Below the pieces are notes generated by a model. That model did no database searches. It was not told where the DNA came from and saw nothing but the letters and a program-made list of their open reading frames with translations. A stretch of 26,898 bases of DNA from Penium margaritaceum (taxonomy: Eukaryota; Streptophyta; Zygnematophyceae; Desmidiales; Peniaceae): the NCBI GenBank assembly GCA_023375785.1, contig SZWC01000084.1, forward strand, positions 241,129 through 268,026, read 5' to 3'. The position numbers were made by a program, and so were the translations under genes. Shown here in pieces: positions 9,559-17,557 of the stretch (position 1 is the stretch's first letter; each line of letters opens with the position of its first letter).

Positions 9559-9950
9559 TGTGAGCCATCCTTGTTTGTTTGTATAGCTTACCATGACCAC
9601 TCATTCTTGTCCATGCTCATGCAGATCCTTGATGCACACCAGCTGGCATTTGAGCACCTTTGGATGGTGGTCCCACAATGAATCGTTGTTAGACAGCTGT
9701 TGCGACATCCAAAGTGCTTTCGAGGCTCTCTCTAGTTTTCCTTCTGTCTATTGAGTTTTCTTACTCGCTTGGTCTTTTAACATGATTAGCATTGTGCGTA
9801 CACTCTTCGCTGCTCGATCTGTATGTGACGAGTCATGTCTAACTTGAGGTTTTGCAAGTCTAGGTTCAGACAATGTTGCGTTTGGATGTTTGCACATAGT
9901 TGTGACCAAAATAGTGATTTTGGACTGATTTTAGGACAAACAAAAAGCGC
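9559..9950 (+). repeat. LTR-like sequence b, truncated on the right
   Basis: It aligns to LTR d from a shared TGTGAG start, through TTACCATGACCACTC, the CTAGGTTCAGAC word near 9861-9873, and the TTTTAGGACAA word near 9930-9940. Similarity then stops before the TATA region, so only the left and middle parts survive. It follows pol A directly, as a 3' LTR should. Confidence 0.75.
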
Positions 9951-10335
9951 CACGTGCGTCATGTTGTTATGTCAGTCTTGATGACCTTTGGACTTGACGC
10001 CACTTACATGCAGGCATGCTACAGTGGTCGTCGGCTACCTTAGTGGTCTCTCCCTCATCTTGCACATCCCTATGTGCACACATGAATTTTCTTGGTGGCC
10101 AATTCACGACGGCCAATTCTTTTGTACCATCAATTCTGCTCTTTGTCATCTTAGTTGTGTAAAGCTCGTTTTGTTCCCTCTGCTGTTTCTTTCAGATGAT
10201 CATTCCGCCACCCGAGTGTCCCATATTGCTGCTGGGATCTGTCCAGTTCCTATTTGTTAGCCCATAGATGTTTTCCTGGGCTTTGCCATAGGTCAGCCAT
10301 TGCGCAATTTACACGTACGCCGGCCTGACCGACGG
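9951..10335. other. Gene-free stretch between relics A and B
   Basis: No coding or repeat signal was identified. It may include the unrecognised left part of the element B LTR. ORFs at 9967-10260 overlap on both strands and look random. Confidence 0.35.
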
Positions 10336-10499
10336 CAGAGGGAATATCCCCCTCTCTCACTCATTCTTTCAACCAACTCTCATGTTTCTAAGCGTTTCTT
10401 TACCGTCTCTCCACCTTTTCAAGCACCGCCTGTCACGTGTTCTATGCAATGTGCTCTCCCACACCACAACAATGCTTGGGGGGTATCTCCATTCACTTA
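10336..10499 (+). repeat. LTR segment of element B, 5' copy
   Basis: It matches 15686-15840 from GAGGGAATATCC through CTCTCTCACTCATT, TTTTCAAGCACCG and CTGTCACGT to about 10490. A primer-binding-like site follows immediately, so this is read as the right end of a 5' LTR. The left boundary is unknown. Confidence 0.65.
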
Positions 10500-10512
10500 T
10501 GGTGTTAGAGCA
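10500..10512 (+). promoter_or_regulatory. Primer-binding site, element B
   Basis: TGGTGTTAGAGCA resembles the plant copia primer site TGGTATCAGAGC, which is complementary to the 3' end of initiator tRNA-Met, with two or three changes. Its position directly after the LTR segment and before a leader shared with C and D supports it. Confidence 0.6.
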
Positions 10513-10706
10513 GTAGAGAGACTACACTATTGCATTCCACCATACTACACCAGCTGCTACAGCAGAGACTCCTTGGCTGGCCTGGGCTGGACTAGGTGGG
10601 GTGCACAGATCCTGGCAAAGCGACGGCCCTGAGTTGAAGGCTCACGAATCGAGTTTATGTAGCAGAGCCAAAGAACGCTGCCAAAATCTCTTGGTAGCTT
10701 CCTTCA

Positions 10707-10722
10707 TTGCGTCTGCCATCTT
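10707..10722. repeat. 16-bp target site duplication, left copy
   Basis: TTGCGTCTGCCATCTT, repeated exactly at 10870-10885. The last two T may belong to the poly(T) tract instead, leaving at least 14 bp certain. Confidence 0.85.
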
Positions 10723-10869
10723 TTTTTTTTTTTTTTTTTTTTGGTTTTTAAGATGGTCCAGGCAGAAAATCCCTCCCACCGGGCTCCCTTCCGGAAGCGG
10801 TTACCTTGGTGACTGTTTGATCCGATCAGCTTGGGTCCGATTCGGCGTCGGCGTGTTCGGCGACCGAGG
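10723..10869 (-). mobile_element. Poly(A)-tailed retroposon (SINE or truncated LINE)
   Basis: On the minus strand this is a roughly 127-bp GC-rich body ending in a poly(A) tail, seen on the plus strand as a run of 22 T at 10721-10742. The whole is bracketed by exact 16-bp direct repeats. Tail plus long target duplication is the hallmark of LINE-type target-primed reverse transcription. I see no convincing pol III A or B box, so a 5'-truncated LINE or other retrocopy is as possible as a SINE. It lies in the leader of element B and is younger than it. Confidence 0.82.
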
Positions 10870-10885
10870 TTGCGTCTGCCATCTT
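10870..10885. repeat. 16-bp target site duplication, right copy
   Basis: Exact copy of 10707-10722, directly outside the 5' end of the minus-strand retroposon. Confidence 0.85.
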
Positions 10886-10914
10886 GCCTGCGACACAACA
10901 AAATAGATGTGTTC

Positions 10915-11740
10915 AAAGTCATCGTTGCAGCCGTAGTAGCAACAACGACTAAACCGCGGCAAAACCTATGGTAGCAATGGCCCTTGGCATCTACCCTCAC
11001 GCCGCAACAGATCTGCCACATCTGGTAGCAGCAGCAGCAACCACTTTCAGCTGCCGTGGGGGTGGTTTCCATAGCAGCAGCAGTTGCATATGTGCAGATG
11101 TGGCGGTAACAACATTTCTTTCGTCTGCTCTTGGCTATGGCTGAAACAACAATAGTAACCGCAGCTGCAAGGGATAGTAATAGTTGCATCTGTAGCTGGC
11201 ACTAGTGCAGTAGTAGCAGTGGTGGCTGGTTGTAGTAGTGGTAGCTTCAGATCACAACAACAGCGCTCGCAGCTCGCTAACTTAGCAGGAGCAACACCAG
11301 CAGCATCTGCTTTAAGCTAAGTGTGCATTATAGCACGTAGCAGTAGCAAGTGACTGCCAACAGCATCAGTAGCAAGCAGCGAGCATTAGCAACAGAAGCA
11401 GCTACTGCGCAAATGCACGTAGCTACAAGCCACATGTCAACATGCCACGGCATTAGCTACTCACAAGAGTAACAACCATCGGAGCATGTGCAGCACTCGT
11501 AGCAACAGTAGCGATAGCCAACAGTAGCCACCTCGCAACTGCGTGCAATTGCAAGCCGCGCATCAACATGTCAAACCATCAGCTACTCGTAGCAGGAATA
11601 CCTATCAGAACATGCGTAACACTCGGAGCAGAAGCAACAGCCAAGAGTAGTCGCCGTCTAACTGCGATGCGTCTACAGCAACTACAACAACAGCATCAAC
11701 GTGTACATCCACGTGGAAGCTGCATCGTAGCTTCATGTTG
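10915..11740 (+). repeat. GCA/TAGCA-rich low-complexity leader of element B
   Basis: The stretch is dominated by AGCAGCA, AGTAGCA and AACAGCA words with no ORF worth calling. Elements C (17411-17515) and D (about 23860-24085) have CAG-rich leaders at the equivalent place between primer site and gag. Many units read TAGCAG rather than CAGCAG, as expected from C-to-T decay of a CAG repeat. Confidence 0.6.
11405..11661 (+). repeat. Diverged tandem duplication, period about 123-134 bp
   Basis: Unit 1 (11405-11538) and unit 2 (11539-11661) both start CTGCG. They then share AAGCC..CAT, CAACATG, AGCTACTC, ATC.GA.CATG and ACTCG.AGCA in the same order, and a partial third unit begins at 11662. The units are strongly diverged. 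Confidence 0.6.
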
Positions 11741-11815
11741 ATCCTTGGCAGTGCGTCAAGTTGTTACAGACGGGCTCGTGATCAACGGGCCCGTCGGACA
11801 ATGAGCTTATTTTCC

Positions 11816-11820
11816 ATAAG
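11816..11820. repeat. Target site duplication, left, of miniature LTR element
   Basis: ATAAG directly before the 5' LTR; ACAAG follows the 3' LTR at 12321-12325. Four of five bases match and the difference is a transition. Confidence 0.6.
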
Positions 11821-11953
11821 TGTAGCGCCAGTGTGCCATGTGGCTTGGACTGGACTTGGCCTGTGGGGCGATAGATGGGATGAGTTGAGGGTCGGAGGCC
11901 CTCAGCTACCACGGTTTTGGCCCAGTCGGCCAAGCTTACCATCCGTCGTTACA
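11821..11953 (+). repeat. 5' LTR of miniature element (133 bp)
   Basis: About 92% identical to 12187-12320 by hand count, with most differences being transitions. TG start and CA end. Confidence 0.88.
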
Positions 11954-11955
11954 TT

Positions 11956-11968
11956 TGGAATCAGAGCG
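11956..11968 (+). promoter_or_regulatory. Primer-binding site of miniature LTR element
   Basis: TGGAATCAGAGCG differs by one base over its first 12 from TGGTATCAGAGC, the site complementary to the 3' end of plant initiator tRNA-Met. It starts 2 nt after the 5' LTR. Confidence 0.8.
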
Positions 11969-11996
11969 TCGGGGTTCAACACCCGTTGTGGACACC

Positions 11997-12133
11997 GGGG
12001 GGGGGGGGGGGGGGGGGGNNNNNNNNNNNNNNNNNNNNNNNNNNNNNNNNNNNNNNNNNNNNNNNNNNNNNNNNNNNNNNNNNNNNNNNNNNNNNNNNNN
12101 NNNNNNNNNNNNNNNNNNNNNNNNNNNNNNNNN

Positions 12134-12165
<32 letters not shown>
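11997..12165. other. Poly-G run interrupted by an assembly gap
   Basis: 22 G (11997-12018), 115 N (12019-12133), then 32 G (12134-12165). Reads through all six frames here give only poly-Gly or poly-Pro, and ORFs crossing it are artefacts. The G runs may be a real homopolymer that stopped assembly, or a sequencing artefact. Confidence 0.95.
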
Positions 12166-12166
<1 letters not shown>

Positions 12167-12174
12167 CCATTCTT

Positions 12175-12186
12175 GTGTGGGAGGAA
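12175..12186 (+). promoter_or_regulatory. Polypurine tract of miniature LTR element
   Basis: GTGTGGGAGGAA ends exactly where the 3' LTR begins, which is the expected position for plus-strand DNA priming. Eight consecutive purines precede the TG of the LTR. Confidence 0.7.
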
Positions 12187-12320
12187 TGTAGCGCCAGTGT
12201 GCCACGTGGCTTGGACTGGACCTGGCCTGTGGGGCGATGGATGGGATGAGTTGAGGGTCGGAGGCCCTCAACTACTGTGGTTTTGGCCCAATCGGCCAAG
12301 CTTCCCGTCCGTTTGTTACA
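12187..12320 (+). repeat. 3' LTR of miniature element (134 bp)
   Basis: Partner of 11821-11953. It ends GTTACA and is followed by ACAAG, matching the left target duplication at 4/5. Confidence 0.88.
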
Positions 12321-12325
12321 ACAAG

Positions 12326-13239
12326 GCAAGGCTTGGCTTGGTGCTCAAGACACAAAGCACAAACAAGAAAAACAAAGGTGGGGTAAGCCTGGATCCACCC
12401 ACTCGGCGGCCATCTCTCGATGACAACCCTGGCAGCTCCTATCCTCTTTTTCGTTCATCCTTTGTTTCTTTCTTTATCTCCCTTTGCATTTGTTTTTCTT
12501 TCTCTCCTATTCTTCCTCTCTCTCTTTCCACTTGGTTGAGACCCGGACATATGGTGATTAGTCCCAATGTCTTGGGAGACCAGCTTTTGTGAAGTTCGCT
12601 CGGAGCTCATTTTCACTCTGAAGCTTTTCTTTTTTACCCCCTTTTCCATTGTCTGGTCAAGAGTCCAATATCTGGGGGCCTGTCCCAAATACTGAGGGAG
12701 GCTCCCTCCTCTCCTCACGGTCGAGACCCCGGTGCGTGGGTTTGTCCCGTAACATTGGAGACCATCGCCTCATCTGTCATTGTCCAAGCCTCGACATGGC
12801 TACGACAGTGGTGCCGCCGCCTGGGTGGCACTGAAGCCTGCCCCACTCTTCTCCCACCATTTATGGACCACCGCCTGCCTACTACATGCCACCACAGTGG
12901 CTGGCCACGTCACTCCTACTCCTCCTCCGCCATTCGTGACAGGCTCCTCCCACCTGGCCATACACTCTTCCTTAGCCTCTCACACGGTGCCCTATCAGCC
13001 ACGAAAACTCGACGTCTCTTGCGGTGTGAGTTTGTCAGTCAGTTCTCGGGGTCACCAGTGTGAGTCCGATGGATCCCTTTGGAGACCGTCGTTGGGCGGT
13101 CCAAGCCTGGGAGCTGCATGGATTGAGGAGTGACATCATACTACATGTCCCCGTCTTTTGGCCCATTGTCAGGGTCTTGCTCCGTCATCTGCTGCCATTT
13201 TAGAACGTGTCGCTCTATGTCATGTCTCGTCATCTGTTT
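12326..13239 (+). other. No recognisable gene; pyrimidine-rich tract inside
   Basis: This should be the gag region of element B by position, but no capsid motif or zinc knuckle can be read in any frame. The segment 12442-12529 is almost purely C/T on the plus strand. ORFs at 12755-13133 are short and overlapping. A faint M-D-P-x-x-D-R word at about 13068-13088 could match the gag/protease junction of C and D, but it is weak. Confidence 0.4.
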
Positions 13240-15683
13240 GTGTTTCTCATGGTTTATGGATTCCTCATTCTACAGCCACTCGCCACATGACGTCGTAGCG
13301 TGTCATATTCGTGTCATTCGGGCCGGTCGGGGATATCCATTTCGTCCATATGGGTTTAAGGCAGATGTTGCCTATCCAGGGTGTTGGTGTCATACGGTTC
13401 GTTGGTCCCTCTAGTGATGTCTTCCTGCCTGATGTGCTATGTATTCCAACACTTTTGGTGAGCTTACTGTTAGTCACTACCTTAGCTGACCAGGATATGG
13501 ACTTTGATGCGTCTCGTAGTGTTGGTACTGTTTTGTTGCCATTGTCTGGGCGTATTGTGATATGTGGCCTTCGGTGTGACAAACTTTATCATGTGCCTTT
13601 GTTTGCACCTGGCGCATCTGCTGCTACAGTTGCTCACGCCCATGTTGCTTCTACACTTTCTTCTAAGAATACGCGCTCGCTTTATCATCGCCTCTGCCAT
13701 GTGAACACCGTTGCGATTCAAAGCCTGCTACACCACCAGCTTGCCATTGGTTTGGATGTTAGCACTTTTTGCGCTTTGTGTACCTTTGACTTCATGGATC
13801 GTGTGCAAGGCAAAATGCATCGCTCCCCTTTCCTTGTGTCCACGTCTCGCACCCATGAGCCTCTTACTCTTGTCCATGCTGATGTCATGGAATCATTCCG
13901 AGCTGAGTTCCTTGGTGGCGGTCGTTATGTCCTCTCTCTGACTGACGACAATTCCCGCCTCCGTTGGATCTTTTCCCTCCGTCTCAAAAGTGATGTCGGT
14001 CTCACGATCAAGTCCTGGCTTGTCCAGGCAGAGCGTGACTGCCAGCACAATCTGTAGGTGTTTTGTTTTGAATCTAGTGGTGAGTTCATCGGACCCAAAC
14101 TCCATTTTCTTACGTTGTCCGGTGTCTGGTTTGAGTCATCCGCACTTTATACCACCCCCTCCACAAAATGACATTTTGAGCGCTAGAACCGCACTCTTGC
14201 AGATATGGTTTGCATCATGCTGGTTGAGTCTGGCCTGTCTAAAGCTTTCGCTTATGAGGCCATGAAGTAAATGTCTTGGTTGTGGAACTGGGTTTCTCAT
14301 GGGCCCCTTGCACACCGTATCACTCCGTACGAATGCTGATACCAACGTCGCGCTGACTTGCACCTTGTGTGGGTTTGGAGGTGCATTGCTAGTGCCTAGC
14401 TCCCTGAGGACCAGCGCGATGAAAAGCTCTTCTCACGCAGAGGTCTTTACCTGATCAGAGTCCAAGGCTTGGCGTTTCTAGGATCCTGAGATTCATCGTG
14501 TCATTGAGTCATGTGAGGCTCTCTTCTTGGAGAGGAAGTTCAGTCGCGACACTGTCCATCGCGTCTCCTCTCTTGGCTCACTCTCACGTGTTCTCGCATC
14601 TCTTGGACAGGCTGGTCCTCGAGTGGCTGTTCGCATTCCTATGTGCCTCCCATCTCATTTGCGTCCCCGTTGGCATTCGTCCCGACACCCACGTCTGTGT
14701 TACTCCTTCTGTCATTGCCTACATTGTTGGCATCTGCATTGTCATCTGCCTCCCTACGTGTGTTTGCATCCACTTCTTCCTCCTCATCCGCGCGTGCGTC
14801 ACTACCCATGACATCATCTGGTGCTATCTCTTCTTCATTGCCAACATCATCTCCTATATCCTCACATTCATCGTCTCCTGCATCATCTGGCTCCTCTCCC
14901 CTCCAGTTTGATTCCTTGTTGGTTCCTTCTGTACTCGATCCTGTAGGTCCTCCACTCTTGTCTGTCCCTATCCCATACAATCGGGCTCCAGGTGGTCACC
15001 TGTGTCCCTTACAGTCCACCTCTCACTCTATCCCCTCCGCCAGTGGGTCTGTGTACGCTCGTCCGTCTGGCCCCGCCTTGGCCCCTTCCATTAACGAGAA
15101 TGCTCCTACCATTAGCCTAGATGCGCTTGGTCTAGCAGTGGCTGTCGTCCAGCCCAACTCGGCTGTCGGTTATTCCATGATCGCGGACGAGTTCTTCCAT
15201 GTTTGCGCTGTCGTTGGGTGTAGTGCCTCACACTTTTGTCGCCACTGCACTCACTTCTCATGGTGATGCAATTCTCCCGTCTGACCCGGACACCGTCTGC
15301 CAAGCCCGCTCCACCCCAGATTTATCTCTCTGGGAGCAGGCTTTGCATGAGAAGCTCGATACGATCACAGAGCATGGCGTTTACGACTTGCAGGACTTCC
15401 CACCTAGTCGAAAAGCCATTGCCGCACGTTGGGTGTTCTTGCGCAAGTGTAACCCCAGGTCACGGTTGAACACCACAAGACTTGCCTCATTGTCAAGGGC
15501 TTCTCTCAAGTGCCTAGCGTCGACTACGACGCCACGTTTTCCCCTGTAGGGAACTACCCCACTGCCAAGGTACTACTTAGGCAAGTAGCCCTGGATGACT
15601 TGGAGCTGTACCAAATGGATGTCAACAATGCATTCTTGCACCGACGTTCCGATGATGAGATCTACCTTGCTCTGACATGCCCA
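13240..15683 (+). pseudogene. Element B: decayed copia protease-integrase-RT
   Basis: A vestigial protease site (W-F-M-D-S ... A-T-R-H-M-T at about 13250-13290) is broken by a small insertion or frameshift. A long open stretch follows (13311-14057) with the GAG-pre-integrase region (LYHRLCHV ... CALC ... GKMHRSPF) and the integrase start (LVHADVMESF ... YVLSLTDDNSRLRW). It ends at a TAG. The rest of integrase (about 14058-14480) has stops including TAA, TGA and TAG at Trp positions relative to element C. A Ser/Ala/Pro-rich linker is open at 14643-15266. RT starts in another frame (LSLWEQALHEKLDTITEHGVYDLQD) and shifts again before VDYDATFSPVGNYPTAKVLL and QMDVNNAFLHRRSDDEIYLAL, then stops abruptly at about 15683. 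YVDD and RNase H are missing. It is non-functional. Confidence 0.85.
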
Positions 15684-15685
15684 AG

Positions 15686-15840
15686 GGTGGAGGGAATATC
15701 CCTCTCTCTCACTCATTGTTTCAACCAAGCCTTTCTTTGTTGCCTCTCTACCTTTTCAAGCACCGTCTGTCACGTTGTGTTGTATGCAACATGCGCTCTC
15801 ACACAAGAACGTTGCTTTGGGAGTTTCTTAGTTCCCTCTG
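15686..15840 (+). repeat. LTR segment of element B, 3' copy
   Basis: Homologous to 10336-10490 (GGAATATCC, CTCTCTCACTCATT, TTTTCAAGCACCG, CTGTCACGT and more, in order). It begins within a few bases of where RT reading ends, so it marks a deletion junction between mid-RT and the LTR. Confidence 0.65.
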
Positions 15841-15909
15841 TTGTTGCGTGTGTCGTACACAGCTTACGGTGACCCCTTGGCTCATGTCCATTCACGTGTA
15901 GATCCTTGA

Positions 15910-16093
15910 GACTGGCGACGATGGCAGAAGGCTGCAGCCGGTGGCGACAGGCGCCCAGAAGGCTTCCGAAGCTCTTAGATTCGTGCTGTGTCGCAATCCC
16001 TAAGACTGGCGACGGTGGTAGAAGGCTGGCAGCCGGTGGCGACAGGCGCCCAGAAGGCTTCCAAAGTTCTTAGATTCGTGTTGTGTTGCATTA
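15910..16093 (+). repeat. 94-bp tandem duplication inside LTR c
   Basis: Unit 1 is 15910-16003 and unit 2 is 16004 to about 16093. Both start GACTGGCGACG and run through GCCGGTGGCGACAGGCGCCC and CTTAGATTCGTG. They differ by a 1-nt indel and a few substitutions, mostly C/T or A/G. LTR d has no such duplication. Confidence 0.85.
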
Positions 16094-16274
16094 CGTAGGC
16101 ATGCAGCCTATCGGGACGTAGATCTCGTTGATGTGGCCGTTCTGGTTTAAATGGCTCGTCATTCTGACATGTCTGTAGGGAATTCTGGCCCAAACTGTGT
16201 TTTCACCACTGTTTTGTCCTACTAGAAAAATAGCGCCCTTGCGCGCCGTTTGTGTGTGCACTGGGTCCGTGACA

Positions 16275-16283
16275 CTATATAGG
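16275..16283 (+). promoter_or_regulatory. Putative TATA box in LTR c
   Basis: CTATATAGG lies about 180 bp before the end of the LTR, in the place where a copia LTR promoter is expected. LTR d has TATTTAT at the corresponding place (23487-23493). Confidence 0.45.
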
Positions 16284-16464
16284 TTTCCCAGAGCTCAGTT
16301 GTCATTTCTCTCTGCACATTTTCAACATTTGCAGCTTCTGACACTTGTGTTTGTGTCCCTAGCCAACCCCTTGCTGTTCTCACCTACACCTGTGTGTGCT
16401 AGTGAGTGAGCTGGCTGGCTTGTACTGCCATGCTAGCAACAGCAGCGCTAGGAGCTGTCTTTCA

Positions 16465-16477
16465 TGGTCTTAGAGCA
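16465..16477 (+). promoter_or_regulatory. Primer-binding site, element C
   Basis: TGGTCTTAGAGCA directly follows the CA end of LTR c and resembles TGGTATCAGAGC (initiator tRNA-Met). The leader after it (CAGCTGCGCAGCAGAGA) is shared with elements B and D. Confidence 0.7.
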
Positions 16478-16636
16478 GTGAGCCAGTGCTTGCACAGCTG
16501 CGCAGCAGAGACGCAGCAGCCGCAAAAGTCGTGAGCAACCGCAGCCGTTGCCTTGCGTAGCAGCAGCAGTAGTGCCCACAATCTGGGCGGGAGGTCCTGG
16601 GAGGGCCCACCACCACTTCGACCGTTTTTTAATAAG

Positions 16637-16690
16637 TCCGCGGTCGTTCCGCGGTCGTTCCGCGGTCGTTCCGCGGTGCTCCGCGGTGAC
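16637..16690. repeat. 11-bp tandem array TCCGCGGTCGT
   Basis: Three exact units (16637, 16648, 16659) and two variant units follow head to tail. Confidence 0.9.
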
Positions 16691-17080
16691 AAAGCCTCCA
16701 CGGAAGACGCGGCCGCTGCGCGGTCGCGTCGAAACACGCGTCCTGTGCCGCGGGGGCACTTTGCGTTCCGAACTTGTCACCTCGCGGTGACATTGCTACT
16801 GCAGATCCGCGTTGTTCCGCGGATCCACGAAGCTCCGCCGCAGCACCTCCGTGGCCGTTCCGGAACACAACGGCGCTGCTCACCGCTGCTCCGCGGTCGC
16901 AAGTCCGCGGCACACCCTCCGCTTCCAGAACGCGATCGCTCCGTGGCGGGTGCGGAACGTGCTGACCGCGGAACCCCAGCAGCCCGCGGCATCCCGCCGT
17001 GTTCTACATCGGCACGACCGCGGTGGTCGTGTGCGGCACCTTGCTGCATTCCGCGCCACCACGATCATGACCAGCCTGTG

Positions 17081-17150
17081 GTAATCGGCGGTAATCCGTT
17101 GTAAACCGCGGTAATCCGCGGTAATCCGTGGTAATCTGCGGTAATCCGCT
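17081..17150. repeat. 10-bp tandem array GTAATCCGCG
   Basis: Seven in-phase 10-bp units with one to three differences from GTAATCCGCG. An eighth, decayed unit may follow at 17151. Confidence 0.9.
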
Positions 17151-17155
17151 GTGAG

Positions 17156-17182
17156 CTTCCGCGGTGAGGTGCACCGCGGAAG
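17156..17182. other. Perfect 11-bp inverted repeat (hairpin)
   Basis: CTTCCGCGGTG (17156-17166) and CACCGCGGAAG (17172-17182) are exact reverse complements with a 5-nt loop. It lies between the 10-bp and 15-bp arrays of the CCGCGG-rich block. Confidence 0.85.
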
Positions 17183-17410
17183 GGATCCGCGGAGACGTTC
17201 CACGGAGGAGTTCTGCGGAGGGGAGGTTCCGCGGAGGGGAGATTTCGCGGAGACGTTCCGCGGAGGAGTTTCGTGGAGGGGAAAACGGGGAGGGAACCGG
17301 TCGCCATGCCGAAGCTAACCTCCTCAAGCACGGCTGCCGACGTAGCTGTCGAGGGCAGCACCGTCAGCGGTCAACGTCGGCCACCGCCATCATCACCACA
17401 GCGGAAGAAG

Positions 17411-17515
17411 CAGCAGCAGCAGCAGCAGCCACTACAACAGCAGCAGCCACTGCAGCAGCAGCAGCAGCAGCAACATCAGCAGCGACAGCAGCAGCCACCG
17501 CCATAACAGCAGCAG
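17411..17515 (+). repeat. CAG/CAA repeat in leader of element C
   Basis: An imperfect trinucleotide run of CAG with CAA, CCA and CAT interruptions just upstream of the gag start. Elements B and D have equivalent CAG-rich leaders, so it is a family feature rather than a random microsatellite. Confidence 0.85.
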
Positions 17516-17557
17516 CCGCCGCTGTAGTAGCATCAGTAGCGACCGCCGAGCCCAACA

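Larger units (their letters stand above)
2916..9950 (+). mobile_element. Element A: decayed Ty1/copia retrotransposon relic
   Basis: This is proposed as one old insertion. LTR-like sequence lies at 2916-3289 and again at 9559-9950, and a decayed copia pol in the same orientation lies between (about 7150-9395). The interior is interrupted by the pogo-type DNA transposon at 3841-6665. Without that insert the relic would be about 4.2 kb, so it is truncated internally; no gag was recognised. That the two LTR-like pieces belong to one insertion is inferred from order and orientation. They could instead be remnants of two related copies. Confidence 0.55.
11821..12320 (+). mobile_element. Miniature LTR retroelement (TRIM-like), core unassembled
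   Basis: Two direct repeats of 133 and 134 bp both begin TGTAGC and end GTTACA, so they carry the canonical TG...CA ends within a TGTA/TACA inverted repeat. A primer-binding site lies 2 nt after the left copy and a purine run (GTGTGGGAGGAA) directly precedes the right copy. Flanking 5-bp repeats match at 4/5. These are all the signals of an LTR retrotransposon, with very short LTRs as in TRIM/SMART elements. The interior between them is poly-G and an N gap, so its true length and any coding content are unknown; a larger element collapsed in assembly is the alternative. Confidence 0.85.
10336..15840 (+). mobile_element. Element B: decayed, internally deleted copia element
   Basis: A right-hand LTR segment at 10336-10499 is followed by a primer-binding-like site, a leader with similarity to those of C and D (CAGCTGC...CAGCAGAGAC), a GCA-rich region and a copia protease/integrase/RT relic. 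The pol stops in mid-RT at about 15683, where sequence homologous to 10336-10490 begins. This fits an old copy whose 3' half of pol was deleted up to its 3' LTR. The poly(A) retroposon and the miniature LTR element are nested in it. The boundaries are inferred. Confidence 0.6.
15845..16464 (+). repeat. LTR c, 5' LTR of element C
   Basis: The left end matches LTR d weakly (GTACACAGCTTAC..TGACC, then CATGTCCAT and GTAGATCC). The right part matches better: CATTCTGACATGT, the TTGTGTCCCTAGCCAA word and the segment up to the primer site. It ends ...TTTCA directly before the primer site. The left boundary is approximate because the TGTGA start of a, b and d is not visible here. Confidence 0.65.
16627..17284. 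repeat. CCGCGG-rich satellite-like block in leader of C
   Basis: About 650 bp with roughly twenty CCGCGG words, lying between leader sequence shared with element D (up to about 16610, GGTCCTGGGAGG.CCCACCA) and the CAG-rich leader. Three internal arrays are visible: 11-bp units at 16637-16690, 10-bp units at 17081-17150, and about 15-bp GTTCCGCGGAGGAG-type units at about 17185-17280. Element D lacks it, so it looks like an insertion or local expansion. ORFs on both strands here are compositional. Confidence 0.75.

Noticed and set aside
10704..11189. Minus-strand ORF of 161 residues with a Lys-rich C-terminus
   Set aside because: The Lys run is the poly(A) tail of the retroposon and the remainder is GCA-rich leader, so it is a composite of repeats.
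11735..12592. Long plus-strand ORF of 285 residues across the N gap
   Set aside because: It reads through 115 N and poly-G as poly-Gly, and the rest is the translated LTR of the miniature element. It is not a gene.
15910..16093. CRISPR-like repeat
   Set aside because: Only two directly adjacent 94-bp units with no spacers, in a eukaryotic LTR.
16553..17104. ORF of 183 residues over the CCGCGG block
   Set aside because: Frames are open on both strands because the short repeats lack stops; the product is Arg-rich repeat translation with no family resemblance.
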